Positions 29,905 to 38,867 of a stretch of DNA of 64,000 bases are shown piece after piece. The DNA is from Croceibacterium segetis (lineage in GTDB: Bacteria; Pseudomonadota; Alphaproteobacteria; Sphingomonadales; Sphingomonadaceae): NCBI RefSeq assembly GCF_011320115.1, contig NZ_JAANOZ010000008.1, forward strand, positions 1 to 64,000, given 5' to 3'. The notes below the pieces were generated by a model, which was not told the origin of the DNA, did not search any database, and saw only the letters and a program-made list of their open reading frames with translations. Both the position numbers and the translations under genes were made by a program. How positions within the stretch are numbered: the first letter of the stretch is position 1; each line of letters starts with the position of its first letter.

Positions 29905-32574
29905 ATGAAAACCACGCTTCTTCGCAGCAGCGCGCTGATCGCGCTGGCTCTTCCAGCCGTCGCGCATGCGCAGTCGACCGGCACCGTGAACTTTGAGGAA
30001 AAAGAGATCGTCGTCACCGGCTCGGCCACCGCGCAGGGCGTCGAGGGTGTGCAGGTGCCCGATACCTCCAAGGCGAAGGAAGTGCTCACGCAAGAGCAGC
30101 TCGCGCACAACGCAGCCGGCCAGACGGTGCTCGACAGCATCAACATCATTCCCGGCGTGACCTTCACCAACAACGATGCCTACGGCACCTCGGGCGGCCA
30201 GCTCAGCATCCGCGGGTTCTCGGCCGACCGCATCAGCCTGACCTTCGACGGCGTTCCCCTGAACGATTCGGGCAACTACGCGATCTACTCCAACCAGCAG
30301 CTCGATCCCGAACTGATCGAGCAGGTCAACGTCAACCTCGGGACGACCGACGTCGACAGCCCGACCGCGGCCGCGACCGGCTCGACGGTCAACTACCGCA
30401 CGCGGCTTCCTGCGAAGGACTTCGGCGTCCGCGCGGTCGGCTCGGTCGGCGAAGACAATTTCTGGCGCGTCTTCGGCATGGTCGACACCGGCGAGTTCAC
30501 TTCGATCGGCACGCGCGCTTTCGTCGCCGCCAGCCATTCGCAATACGACAATCCGTACAACAACTACGGCAAGCTCAACAAAGAGCAGTACAACGCCCGC
30601 ATTTATCAACCGATCGGCGAAAATGGCGATTTCATCTCGATCGCCGGCCACTACAACGTCAACCGCAACAACTTCTTCGGCTCGCTGCCGCTGCGCACCG
30701 ATCTGACGCAAAGCGCGACGAACTCTGCTCCCCGCATCGTCGGCGGGCAGTCGGGCAACCGTTTCCCGCTCGACAACGATGAACGCCATTACGACATCAA
30801 TTTCCCATGCACGATGGCCGTCGGGACGCCTGGCGTTGCCGACAAGGTGGCTCCGGCTCCCGCCGCGCCGACCGCGGGCGGAAGCTGCGGCACGGAGTTC
30901 GATCGCCGCTACAACCCGTCGAAAACCGGCAACATCCGCGGCTCGTCGCGCTTCACGCTGGCCGATAGCGTCACGCTGACGGTCGATCCGAGCTACCAGT
31001 ACGTGAAGGCCAACGGCGGCGGCACGGTCACGGCTCGTGAAGGAACCTTCAACGCCGGCGGCAAGCAGATCACCGGTTTCATCGGCGGCTCTCCTTACTT
31101 TGGCCGCGACGTCAACGGCGACGGTGACGCGCTCGACCAGGTCACCGTTCTCGCGCCGAGCGAGACGAACACCCGCCGCATCGGGGTGATCACCAACCTG
31201 ATCTGGGACATCGACTCGAACAACACCGTGCGCGTGGCCTATACCTATGACCGCGCGCGCCACCGGCAGACCGGCGAAGTCGGCTTGCTCGACGCGAACG
31301 GCGAGCCGCTCCACGTGTTCCCCGAAGTCGATCCGGAGAGCGACGTCAACGGCCGGGTATTGCAGAAGCGCGACCGGCTATCGTACGCAATCCTGCACCA
31401 GATCTCGGGCGAATATCGCGGCCGCTTCTTCGATGATGCGCTGTCGGTGACCGCCGGCATTCGCGCGCCGTTCTTCACCCGCAATCTCAACAACTATTGC
31501 GCCACCTCGAGCGCATCCGGCTTCGTCGAATGCTTCACGGATGACGCGGCAGCCCAGGCCGCCTGGCTCGCCGCCAACCCCACGCAGACTGTTCCCGGGA
31601 TCGGCACCTATCCGACCCAGGGGCCGCAACATCGCGAGCTGAAGTACGACAAGGTCCTGCCTAACGTCGGCCTAGTTTATCACATCACCCAGCCGATTTC
31701 GGTTTTCGCCAACTATTCCAAGGGTCTCCAGGTGCCGGGCACGGACGCGCTCTACAACGCGTTCTACTTCCCGTTCGACACCGAGCAGGCGCGGCCTAAG
31801 CCGGAGACGACGGACAACTTCGATGCGGGTCTGCGGTATCGCTCCAGCAAGGTGCAGGCGCAACTGGTCGGCTGGTACACCAAGTACACCAATCGCCTGG
31901 CATCGGCTTACGATCCGGAGCTTGAGCGCAACGTTTACCGGAACCTTGGCGCGGTTGACAAATACGGCGTCGACGCCAGCATCGCGTACCAGCCGATCCC
32001 GCAGTTCGCGCTCTATGCCTTCGGTTCGTACATGAAGTCGAAGATCAAGGACAACGTGCAGAGCGGCACGTGCTCGAGCGCCAACGTCACCGCCAACGTC
32101 CCTGGTTGCACGGTTGCCGGCGATCCGCTGTTCGTCGCCACGGCCGGCAACCGCGAGGGTGGCGCTCCGGCATACACTTACGGTGCCCAGGCGCGCGGCT
32201 TCTTCGGACCGGTCGAAGTCGGCATCACCGGCAAGCGCACCGGCGGGCGTTACATCTACGACAGCAACCTGCCGGTCTACGGCGGGACTGCCGCAGCGCC
32301 TTACGTGATCTATCCGGCCAAGACGAACGCCTACTGGCTGGTCAACCTCGACGCCCGCCTGAACCTCGAGTTCATCGGGCTGAACGACAAGACCTACCTG
32401 CAGCTCAACGTCTACAACCTGTTCGACAAGCTCTACGTCGGCAACTACACCACGGGGCTCAACCAGGGGAACGTGCTCGGTGCCGGAGTCTTCACCGGCA
32501 ATCCCGGAAGCCCGGTATTCGCCCAGATCGGCGCGCCGCGGACCATCTCGGCCTCGCTGAACGTCGGGTTCTAA
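29905..32574 (+). CDS. TonB-dependent receptor, probably nucleotide/phosphate related
   Basis: Outer-membrane receptor of 889 residues. A signal peptide (MKTTLLRSSALIALALPAVAHA) is followed by a TonB-box-like EIVVTG, the plug (TVLDSINIIPGVTFTNND, LSIRGFSADRISLTFDGVPLND) and a 22-strand-type barrel ending in NVGF. ATG 29905 has AGGGA upstream at 9 bp. A Pho-box-like site precedes it and a strong terminator hairpin follows. With a nucleoside transporter upstream and a 5'-nucleotidase downstream, import of nucleotides or another phosphorylated compound is a reasonable guess; the ligand is not provable from sequence. Confidence 0.9.
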   Translation: MKTTLLRSSALIALALPAVAHAQSTGTVNFEEKEIVVTGSATAQGVEGVQVPDTSKAKEVLTQEQLAHNAAGQTVLDSINIIPGVTFTNNDAYGTSGGQLSIRGFSADRISLTFDGVPLNDSGNYAIYSNQQLDPELIEQVNVNLGTTDVDSPTAAATGSTVNYRTRLPAKDFGVRAVGSVGEDNFWRVFGMVDTGEFTSIGTRAFVAASHSQYDNPYNNYGKLNKEQYNARIYQPIGENGDFISIAGHYNVNRNNFFGSLPLRTDLTQSATNSAPRIVGGQSGNRFPLDNDERHYDINFPCTMAVGTPGVADKVAPAPAAPTAGGSCGTEFDRRYNPSKTGNIRGSSRFTLADSVTLTVDPSYQYVKANGGGTVTAREGTFNAGGKQITGFIGGSPYFGRDVNGDGDALDQVTVLAPSETNTRRIGVITNLIWDIDSNNTVRVAYTYDRARHRQTGEVGLLDANGEPLHVFPEVDPESDVNGRVLQKRDRLSYAILHQISGEYRGRFFDDALSVTAGIRAPFFTRNLNNYCATSSASGFVECFTDDAAAQAAWLAANPTQTVPGIGTYPTQGPQHRELKYDKVLPNVGLVYHITQPISVFANYSKGLQVPGTDALYNAFYFPFDTEQARPKPETTDNFDAGLRYRSSKVQAQLVGWYTKYTNRLASAYDPELERNVYRNLGAVDKYGVDASIAYQPIPQFALYAFGSYMKSKIKDNVQSGTCSSANVTANVPGCTVAGDPLFVATAGNREGGAPAYTYGAQARGFFGPVEVGITGKRTGGRYIYDSNLPVYGGTAAAPYVIYPAKTNAYWLVNLDARLNLEFIGLNDKTYLQLNVYNLFDKLYVGNYTTGLNQGNVLGAGVFTGNPGSPVFAQIGAPRTISASLNVGF

Positions 32575-32625
32575 TCCGCGGCGACGAAAGCGGATGGATT
32601 GTCCCATCCGGCCGGAATCGAGAGG

Positions 32626-32657
32626 GGGATAGCGGCGCCGGCTGGCGCTGCTATCCC
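32626..32657 (+). terminator. Hairpin-T terminator or attenuator between receptor and 5'-nucleotidase
   Basis: A 14-bp stem with one mismatch, GGGATAGCGGCGCC (32626-32639) with GGCGCTGCTATCCC (32644-32657), loop GGCT, is followed by TTTCTT. It is a strong intrinsic terminator for the receptor, yet the nucleotidase ATG follows only 25 bases later with no room for a promoter in between. Confidence 0.82.
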
Positions 32658-32682
32658 TTTCTTCATGCAATCGGAGCAGATC

Positions 32683-34416
32683 ATGGTTTTCTTCGCTCGA
32701 ACGGCCATCGCGCGCTTGCGTGGTGCGGCGGCCATGGCCGCGGCCGGCGCTCTTGCAGCCTGCGCGACCATCCCTTCACATGCTCCACCGGCGGCGGCGG
32801 CGAGCGAGGAAATCCAGATTCTCGCGGTCAACGATTTCCATGGCAACATCGAGGTGCCCGAGGGCACCACGACCTATTACGCCGGCGGCCAGCCGGTGAA
32901 GGCGAAGCTCGGCGGGGCCGCGCGGCTCGGGGCTACACTTGCGCATTTGCGTCAGGGCCATTCCGAAACGATCACCGTCGCCGCCGGCGATCTCGTCGGC
33001 GCGAGCCCGCTTGCCTCGGCCTATTTTCTCGACGAGCCGACGATCATGGCGCTCAATCGGATGGGCCTGGCGCTCGCCTCGGTCGGCAACCACGAATTCG
33101 ACAAGGGCATCGGTGAGCTCAAGCGCATGCAGCAGGGCGGCTGTGCGGTGTTCACCCAGCGCGTGCCGTGCCGCCTCGACAAGCCCTTCGAGGGCGCAAA
33201 GTTCACCTACCTGGCCGCGAACGTGCTCGATGGCAGCGGAAAGCCGCTGTTCCCCGGCACCGCCATTCGCCAATTCGGCCCGGTCAGGATCGGCTTCATC
33301 GGGATGACGTTGAAGGACACCGGCCTGCTGACCTCGCCCGCCGCCACCAAGGGTTATCATTTCACCGACGAGGCCGAGACCGCCAACGCGCTCGCGGCGC
33401 AGCTCAAGGCGCAAGGGGCCGACGCGGTCGTTCTGCTGCTGCATCAGGGCGGACAGGTCGATCCGTTCTTCAGCCAGGACGCCTGCCCCAAGCTCGAAGG
33501 CGACATCCTGCCGATCCTCTCCCGGCTGGCGCCCGACATCCGCCTGGTGATTTCCGGCCACACGCACAAGGCGTACATCTGCGAAGTGCCCGACGCGAAC
33601 GGCGCGCCCCGCCTGCTCACGAGTGGCGGGCGCTACGGCTATTTCGTGACCGACATCCGCCTGCGAATCGATCCCGCGACCGACAAGATCCTGTCGCTGA
33701 GCGCGGTCAACGATCCGGTAAGCGAAGCCGCCGGCGAAGAGGCCGACGTGAGGCAGATCGTCGACCGCTACGGCGCGGTCAGCGCCACGGTCGCCAAACG
33801 CGTCGTCGGCCGCATCACTGGCTCGCTCGCGGCCGGCGAGAACGCGCTCGACACGCCGCTGGCGCGGCTCGTGGCCGATGCGCAGCTCGCCGCGACCCGC
33901 GATCCGGCCAGGGGCGGGGCGCAGATCGGCTTCATCAACTCGGGCGGCGTGCGGGCGGGCTTCACCACCCAGCCCGATGGTTCGGTCACTTACGGGCAGA
34001 TCTTCACGCTGCAGCCGTTCGGCAATACGCTCGAGGTGCTCGAGCTGACCGGCGCTGAGCTGAAGCAGACCCTCGAGCAGCAGTTCTCCGACGATCCGTC
34101 GGGCCGCTTCCGGCAATCGTTCCTGATCCCCTCGCAGGGCTTCACTTATGCCTTCGACCGCAGCGCTCCCGTTGGGCAGCGGATCGTCGCCGCGACGCTC
34201 TATGGACAACCCCTCGACCCGGCCAGGACCTACCGGATCACGGTCAACAACTTCCTCGCCAATGGCGGCGACGGGTTCTCCAACCTCGCTCGCGCGAAGT
34301 TCGTCGCCGACGGCGGAGTCGATCTCGATGCGCTCGAGGCGTTCATCGCCCGCGGTGCGACCGTCAGCCCGACGCCGCGGGTCGTCGACCGCAACCCGCC
34401 GGCGCCGCAGGGTTAG
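32683..34416 (+). CDS. 5'-nucleotidase/2',3'-cyclic phosphodiesterase lipoprotein (UshA-like)
   Basis: Periplasmic or membrane-anchored metallophosphatase of 577 residues releasing phosphate and nucleosides. A lipobox ends in ALAAC (Cys27). The N-terminal metallophosphatase domain shows AVNDFHGN, AGDLVGASP, GNHEFDKG and SGHTHKAY; the C-terminal 5'-nucleotidase domain shows NSGGVRAGF, FTLQPFGNTLEVLELTG and NFLANGGDGFS. The ATG follows GGAG at 6 bp; an in-frame start further upstream would put the terminator hairpin inside the gene. It fits phosphate scavenging together with the receptor and NupC. Confidence 0.93.
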   Translation: MVFFARTAIARLRGAAAMAAAGALAACATIPSHAPPAAAASEEIQILAVNDFHGNIEVPEGTTTYYAGGQPVKAKLGGAARLGATLAHLRQGHSETITVAAGDLVGASPLASAYFLDEPTIMALNRMGLALASVGNHEFDKGIGELKRMQQGGCAVFTQRVPCRLDKPFEGAKFTYLAANVLDGSGKPLFPGTAIRQFGPVRIGFIGMTLKDTGLLTSPAATKGYHFTDEAETANALAAQLKAQGADAVVLLLHQGGQVDPFFSQDACPKLEGDILPILSRLAPDIRLVISGHTHKAYICEVPDANGAPRLLTSGGRYGYFVTDIRLRIDPATDKILSLSAVNDPVSEAAGEEADVRQIVDRYGAVSATVAKRVVGRITGSLAAGENALDTPLARLVADAQLAATRDPARGGAQIGFINSGGVRAGFTTQPDGSVTYGQIFTLQPFGNTLEVLELTGAELKQTLEQQFSDDPSGRFRQSFLIPSQGFTYAFDRSAPVGQRIVAATLYGQPLDPARTYRITVNNFLANGGDGFSNLARAKFVADGGVDLDALEAFIARGATVSPTPRVVDRNPPAPQG

Positions 34417-34420
34417 CCCC

Positions 34421-34441
34421 TCCGTACATTTGCGAATGCCG
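34421..34441 (+). promoter_or_regulatory. FixJ-box-like motif, site 1
   Basis: TCCGTACATTTGCGAATGCC and one further base match 18 of 21 positions of the site at 34545, which lies 124 bp downstream. It begins 4 bp after the 5'-nucleotidase stop codon. It belongs to a set of six similar motifs before oxygen-related genes in this window. Confidence 0.5.
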
Positions 34442-34544
34442 CGCCGCGGGCGAATCCGCGACAAGCCGATCTGCAGGTGCCCTTCCATGCCCCACCCCCC
34501 CCGCCGGGAAAGGCGCCTGCAAAGGGCCGCTCGCCAGCCGTCAC

Positions 34545-34565
34545 TCCGTATATTTCCCAATGCCG
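34545..34565 (+). promoter_or_regulatory. FixJ-box-like motif, site 2
   Basis: CCGTATATTTCCCAATGCCG lies 55-75 bp before the start of the small unknown gene at 34620. It matches the site before ccoN at 19 of 21 positions. The core CCGTANATTTCC resembles the GTA-N-TTTCC core of rhizobial FixJ targets. Confidence 0.55.
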
Positions 34566-34619
34566 TTGGGGACCCGTCCGCATGCACACTCGCGGTTTCG
34601 ATCCTTGAGAGTTCATTCA

Positions 34620-35000
34620 ATGCCGCAGTGGAATCTTGTCCGTCTCGAATTGGCCCGGACGCCGGAATTTCCCGGCGGCTCCGCGAGCCGGGCGTACATG
34701 CTGCGGGTGCCGCTCGATCCGGGCGGGCTGATCGACGAGGGGACGCTGGCCCGGCGCCCGGCGATGGCCACCGTGCGGCGGTTTTGGCCCAACGAACCCG
34801 ACCAGACCGGCTATCTCGTCCGTAACGGCCGGGGCTGGGCATTCTCGTACGCCGTGGGCGAGGAAGACGACGAAAAGCTCTTCCATCTCGAAGCGCATCC
34901 AATGCGTGTCGGCGACTACATAACCATCACCGAACCCGACGGGACGGCTTACCCGTTCCGCGTCGTTCGCGCGCAGCCGGACGGTGTCGCCGGCGCTTAG
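34620..35000 (+). CDS. Conserved-looking protein of unknown function beside fixL
   Basis: Soluble protein of 126 residues with no recognised domain. It reads [20 protein letters not shown], an acidic middle part ([34 protein letters not shown]), then [19 protein letters not shown], consistent with a small beta-barrel. It ends in a four-base overlap with the convergent fixL stop. Two copies of the FixJ-like motif lie upstream, the nearer 55 bp before the ATG, so it is probably induced at low oxygen. There is no signal peptide or membrane segment. Confidence 0.7.
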   Translation: MPQWNLVRLELARTPEFPGGSASRAYMLRVPLDPGGLIDEGTLARRPAMATVRRFWPNEPDQTGYLVRNGRGWAFSYAVGEEDDEKLFHLEAHPMRVGDYITITEPDGTAYPFRVVRAQPDGVAGA

Positions 35001-36157
35001 GCTACCGCGCCTTCGCCGGAGGCGTCGGGCAAGGTGAAGTGGAACGAGGTGCCGCCGTAGGGCGAGGAGTCCGCCCAGATCCGCCCCTCGTGCGCCTCGA
35101 TGATCGTCCGGCTGATCGACAGCCCGACGCCCATTCCGGCGGCCTTGGTGCTCTGGAACGGGGCGAACAGGTTCGCGGCGATCTCGGGAGCCAGGCCCGG
35201 CCCGCTGTCCGAGACGATCACCTCTGTGAAGCCCGGCTCGCGGTGGATGGTCCTTATCGTCAAACGGCCGTGCGGCAGATCCTGCATGGCCTCCACCGCG
35301 TTGCGGATCAGGTTGAGCAAGACCTGCTGAATCTGGACGCGGTCGACGAGTACCAGGTCATCCTCGCCGATCGAAACCGTCAGGTCGACCGTCTGGCTGC
35401 CGCTGCCGACGAAGGCCAGCGCGCTCGCTTCGTTGACCAGCCTGGCCAGCGAGAAGACTTGCCGCTCGGTCTCCCCGCGGGAGATGTAATCGCGCAGCCG
35501 GCGCACGATCTGTCCTGCACGGACCGCCTCCTTGGCGCATTCGTCCAGGGCTTCGCGGATCATCGAGATGGTGAGATCGCTTCGATCGTCCGCCAGCATC
35601 GTGCTGGCCGTCTCGACATAGTTGGCGATCGCCGTCAGCGGTTGGTTGAGCTCGTGGGCGATCGAGGTCGCCAGCGTTCCCATCGCGGTGACGCGAGAGA
35701 CGTGCGCCAGCTCGGCCTGGACGGTGTGCAGGCGCTTCTCGTAGTCCTGCCGTTCGGTGAGATCGCGAATGAAGCCCGTGAACACGCGTTCGTCACCGAT
35801 GGTGGCTTCGCCAACCGAGAGCTCCATCGGAAATGTCGTGCCGTCGCGGCGGCGTCCGGTGACCAGGCGTCCGATGCCGATGATTCGCTTCTCGCCGGTC
35901 TTGAGATAGCGCTCGAGATAACTGTCGTGCCGCTCGCGGTCGGGCGAAGGCATCAGCGTGCTGACGTTCTCGCCCACGAGCTCTGCCTCGGCAAAGCCGA
36001 ACAGGCGCTCGGCCGCCTTGCTGAACGAGAGGATGTGGCCCTGCGCGTCGATGATGACCATCGCGTCGGGCACCGTCTCGAGAATTGAGCGCAGGTGCGC
36101 CGCGCTACCCATCTCGCGCAGGTCCGATGCGTGCTGGGCTGGCATGTCGTTGTTCAT
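34997..36157 (-). CDS. fixL: Oxygen-sensing heme-PAS histidine kinase FixL
   Basis: Soluble sensor kinase of about 386 residues with no transmembrane segment. The heme PAS domain (about 25-130) closely follows FixL: the proximal His is at 77 in RHDSYLERY, and arginines at 83 and 97 correspond to R206 and R220 of Bradyrhizobium FixL, which govern oxygen signalling. The kinase core has the phospho-acceptor His168 in [12 protein letters not shown], then [13 protein letters not shown] (N box) and [10 protein letters not shown]. The start is uncertain between ATG 36157 and 36145 because GGAAGGG abuts the first. It is divergent from fixJ, 94 bp apart, rather than in the usual fixLJ operon. Confidence 0.93.
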   Translation of the reverse strand: MNNDMPAQHASDLREMGSAAHLRSILETVPDAMVIIDAQGHILSFSKAAERLFGFAEAELVGENVSTLMPSPDRERHDSYLERYLKTGEKRIIGIGRLVTGRRRDGTTFPMELSVGEATIGDERVFTGFIRDLTERQDYEKRLHTVQAELAHVSRVTAMGTLATSIAHELNQPLTAIANYVETASTMLADDRSDLTISMIREALDECAKEAVRAGQIVRRLRDYISRGETERQVFSLARLVNEASALAFVGSGSQTVDLTVSIGEDDLVLVDRVQIQQVLLNLIRNAVEAMQDLPHGRLTIRTIHREPGFTEVIVSDSGPGLAPEIAANLFAPFQSTKAAGMGVGLSISRTIIEAHEGRIWADSSPYGGTSFHFTLPDASGEGAVA

Positions 36158-36251
36158 CCCTTCCGAACACGTTGTAACGCATGTTATGAAGACTTGCACA
36201 TGCCGGTGATTTTTCCGAAGATTCGCCCGGGTATCGAAGGCGGGAGCGACG

Positions 36252-36929
36252 ATGGCAGACAGCAAGCTGGTCCACGTGGTGGACGATGAAGACTCGATCC
36301 GCCGATCGCTCGACTTCCTGCTGCGCGCCGCCGGGTTCCGCACCGAACGGTGGGAGGACGGCGTATCCTTCCTCAAGGGCGCCGACCGGACCCAGCCCGC
36401 CTGCGTCCTTCTCGACGTGCGCATGCCCGAGATGGACGGGCTGCAGGTCCAGGCCGAGATGGCCTCGCGCGGTTACAACCTGCCGGTGATCGTGCTCACC
36501 GGTCACGGCGACATTTCGACCGCAGTGCGCGCGATGCAGGGCGGGGCGATCGACTTTCTCGAGAAGCCGTTCAATCGCGAGCGTCTGCTCGAGGCGCTGG
36601 AGGTCGGTTTTGCCCAGCTGGAAGACCGGGAGGCTGCCCGCAAGCGCGCAGATTGGGCAAAGACCGAGGTCGCCAAGCTCACCGACCGCGAGAAGGAAGT
36701 GCTCGAAGGGCTCGCCTGCGGATATCCCAACAAGACCATCGCCTACGATCTCGGCATCAGTTCGCGCACGGTCGAGGTCTATCGCGCCAACGTGATGAGC
36801 AAATTCGAGGTCAGCAACTTCGCCGACGCCTTGCGGGTGGCTTTCGCGGCTGGAATGGGTTCGGAAAAGCAGTGGCGCGAAACCTATAATGTCGGCGGGG
36901 CGAAGCCAGCGCCCCCTCAATCTAGCTGA
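36252..36929 (+). CDS. fixJ: Response regulator FixJ
   Basis: Response regulator of 225 residues. The receiver domain (about 1-120) has the acidic pocket VVDDEDS, phospho-acceptor Asp55 in [22 protein letters not shown] and the lysine of FLEKPF. The C-terminal LuxR/FixJ helix-turn-helix reads [39 protein letters not shown]. It is the partner of the adjacent FixL and the likeliest binder of the motif found six times in this region. It converges on the L,D-transpeptidase with an 8-bp overlap. Confidence 0.93.
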   Translation: MADSKLVHVVDDEDSIRRSLDFLLRAAGFRTERWEDGVSFLKGADRTQPACVLLDVRMPEMDGLQVQAEMASRGYNLPVIVLTGHGDISTAVRAMQGGAIDFLEKPFNRERLLEALEVGFAQLEDREAARKRADWAKTEVAKLTDREKEVLEGLACGYPNKTIAYDLGISSRTVEVYRANVMSKFEVSNFADALRVAFAAGMGSEKQWRETYNVGGAKPAPPQSS

Positions 36930-38115
36930 GTTTCGCGGCGATCAGGGCATCCTGCTTGTAGGGGTCCTTCAGGTAGCGCACGCTACCGTCGGGCTGCGGG
37001 ACCGCCGTCATGTAGACGACATAGACCGGCAGCGGTGCATCAAGCGCCACCCGCGTGGTCACCCGCGAGGCAACCACGGCGTCGATCCGCGCGCGGTCCC
37101 AACCGGCCTTGGCGAGCAGTTTATCGGCAAGGTCGAACGGATACTGCGTGCGGATGCAGCCATGGCTGAAAGTGCGGTCCTCACGGTCGAACAGCGCCTT
37201 GCTCGGGGTATCGTGGAGGTACACCGTGAGCGGATTGGGCATGTCGAGCTTGATCTGGCCGAGCGAGTTTCCAGGTCCTGGGCCCTGAGTGACCGAGAGG
37301 CGTCCGCCGGCGGTAGTCCAGGTATAGCCGCGGCTCCTCGCCGTCGCCGGGCGGTTGCGAACCAGGCTGCCGACGCTTTCGGCGACGATCGACTGGGGCA
37401 CGTGCCACGAGGGGTTGAGGATGACCCCGGTGACCTTTGCCGAGAACTGCGGCGTCGGCTTGCCGACCTGACCGACGATGACCTTGTGGCTGTCGATAAC
37501 CTGGCCGTTCTCGATCAGCCGAACCTGAAATTCGGGAATGTTCACGATCAGGTACTTGTTGCCCGGATTATGAGGAAACCAGCGCCAGTGCTCGAGCGTC
37601 GCTTCGATCTGCCGACGCTTTGCCGGGTCTGCCGCGTCGGGACCCGTGAGCGCCTTGCGCAGGGCGAGGTATTCCGAGTTCTGGGGGGCGAAGGAGTCGA
37701 GCACCCACGAGACCTGGTGCGCCGTGATCGCCATGTCGATCATCCGTGCGACCAGCATCGGGTCGAGCGAGTTGGGAGCGATGTAGTAGCGACCGCGCTG
37801 CCCCGGCGGCACATGGCCGACGGCAAGGTCTTCCGCGACCAGCCCAAAGCTTTCGGTCGCCTGCCTCTCGAGCGCGGAAGGATCGCCTGAATCGATCGCC
37901 GCGCGCAATTGGGCAGGCTCGTAATCCGCCGCGGCCAGCCCGTGGCTGTCGATCCGCTCGATGTAGGTGAGCAGCGTAGCCGCGGTCGCACGGTCCCAAT
38001 GCTGCGGCGGAGGTTCCTGCGCGAAAGCCGCCACCGAGAACATCGCGACCATCCACAACATCGCGACCGCGGCAACACCGTAGAGGCAGGAAGTGGTGCG
38101 GGTGCTCGACGGCAT
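36922..38115 (-). CDS. L,D-transpeptidase (YkuD domain)
   Basis: Periplasmic peptidoglycan cross-linking enzyme of about 397 residues, resembling the YcbB/LdtD group. A signal segment (VAMLWMVAMFSVAAFA) precedes an alpha-helical scaffold region. The YkuD domain carries YLIVNIPEFQVRLIENG and the catalytic motif HDTPSKALFDREDRTFSHGCIR, with His and Cys in SHGC. ATG 38115 is chosen because GAAAGGA stands before it; a GTG at 38139 is upstream. A FixJ-box-like motif lies 52-75 bp before the start, hinting at wall remodelling at low oxygen. Confidence 0.9.
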   Translation of the reverse strand: MPSSTRTTSCLYGVAAVAMLWMVAMFSVAAFAQEPPPQHWDRATAATLLTYIERIDSHGLAAADYEPAQLRAAIDSGDPSALERQATESFGLVAEDLAVGHVPPGQRGRYYIAPNSLDPMLVARMIDMAITAHQVSWVLDSFAPQNSEYLALRKALTGPDAADPAKRRQIEATLEHWRWFPHNPGNKYLIVNIPEFQVRLIENGQVIDSHKVIVGQVGKPTPQFSAKVTGVILNPSWHVPQSIVAESVGSLVRNRPATARSRGYTWTTAGGRLSVTQGPGPGNSLGQIKLDMPNPLTVYLHDTPSKALFDREDRTFSHGCIRTQYPFDLADKLLAKAGWDRARIDAVVASRVTTRVALDAPLPVYVVYMTAVPQPDGSVRYLKDPYKQDALIAAKLS

Positions 38116-38166
38116 TGTCGCGATCCTTTCGGGAGCCACCGTGGCAGAGCGCTATCTGGCGGTATC

Positions 38167-38190
38167 TTCGTAGATTTCCGGAAGTTGCCG
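38167..38190 (+). promoter_or_regulatory. FixJ-box-like motif, site 4
   Basis: TTCGTAGATTTCC matches TCCGTATATTTCC (site 2) at 11 of 13 positions and is followed by GGAAGTTGCCG. It lies 52-75 bp upstream of the L,D-transpeptidase start, read on the opposite strand; the core is nearly palindromic. Confidence 0.45.
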
Positions 38191-38212
38191 ACCCGAGGGT
38201 AAGCGCGACCGG

Positions 38213-38860
38213 CTAGCCGCCGATCGGCGGTTCGCCGGCGTTCGGATTCTTCGACCACAGGTGGCGCATCCGGCTCAGCACGCCCGCCGCGGCGTCGTCG
38301 ACTTTCGCCAAATGGAAGCGATAGTCGCGCTCGGGCAGGCCCGGCTGCACACCGTCGAAGTGATAGTGGTGCGTCTCGGGCAGGCCGAACACCTCGCCCA
38401 GGTAGCGGTCGAACAGGTTGCGCAGCGATTCCAGCACGCCCTTTTCGTCGAGCCAGGCGCGCATGCTGCCGGACAAGGTGAGCGAGACGAGGTACTTGCC
38501 TTGCAGGATACTAGCCTTGTCACCTTCGCTCGCCTGTCCGCGGGTTCGGCCCGCGCCGAGCACGCGGTCGATGTAGCCGACCAGCATGGCCGGCGGCGCG
38601 CCGAACCAGACCGGATATACGAGCACGAAGACGTCGATTTCGCCGAGCGCATCCCATTCCGCGAGCACATCCGCCCGGGGGTGACCCTGGCGTTCGTCTT
38701 CGCTCAGCACGGGATCGAAGCCGAGCCGGTAGAGATCACGCACGATCGCTTCGTGGCCATGCGAACGAACCGCCTCGGCATAGCGGTTGGCGATCGCCAG
38801 CGTGAAGCTGCCCTCGGCGGGGTGGGCAGCGATGACGGCGTGCTTCAACGGCCGGTCCAT
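38213..38860 (-). CDS. NAD(P)H:quinone oxidoreductase family flavoprotein
   Basis: Flavodoxin-fold protein of about 215 residues (PF02525; NQO1/KefF-like). It has HAVIAAHPAEGSFTLAIANRYAEA at the N-terminus, VYPVWFGAPPAMLVGYIDRVLGAG in the FMN/quinone region and LSGSMRAWL after it. It should reduce quinones by two electrons using FMN or FAD. GAGG precedes the ATG, which lies 7 bp after the universal stress protein stop, so the two are cotranscribed. Confidence 0.85.
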   Translation of the reverse strand: MDRPLKHAVIAAHPAEGSFTLAIANRYAEAVRSHGHEAIVRDLYRLGFDPVLSEDERQGHPRADVLAEWDALGEIDVFVLVYPVWFGAPPAMLVGYIDRVLGAGRTRGQASEGDKASILQGKYLVSLTLSGSMRAWLDEKGVLESLRNLFDRYLGEVFGLPETHHYHFDGVQPGLPERDYRFHLAKVDDAAAGVLSRMRHLWSKNPNAGEPPIGG

Positions 38861-38867
38861 AAGTGCC

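Noticed and set aside
36200-36225. GTGATTTTTCCGAAG in the fixL-fixJ gap as a seventh FixJ-like site
   Set aside because: It needs one or two extra bases in the core to align with the other sites, which is too weak to call.
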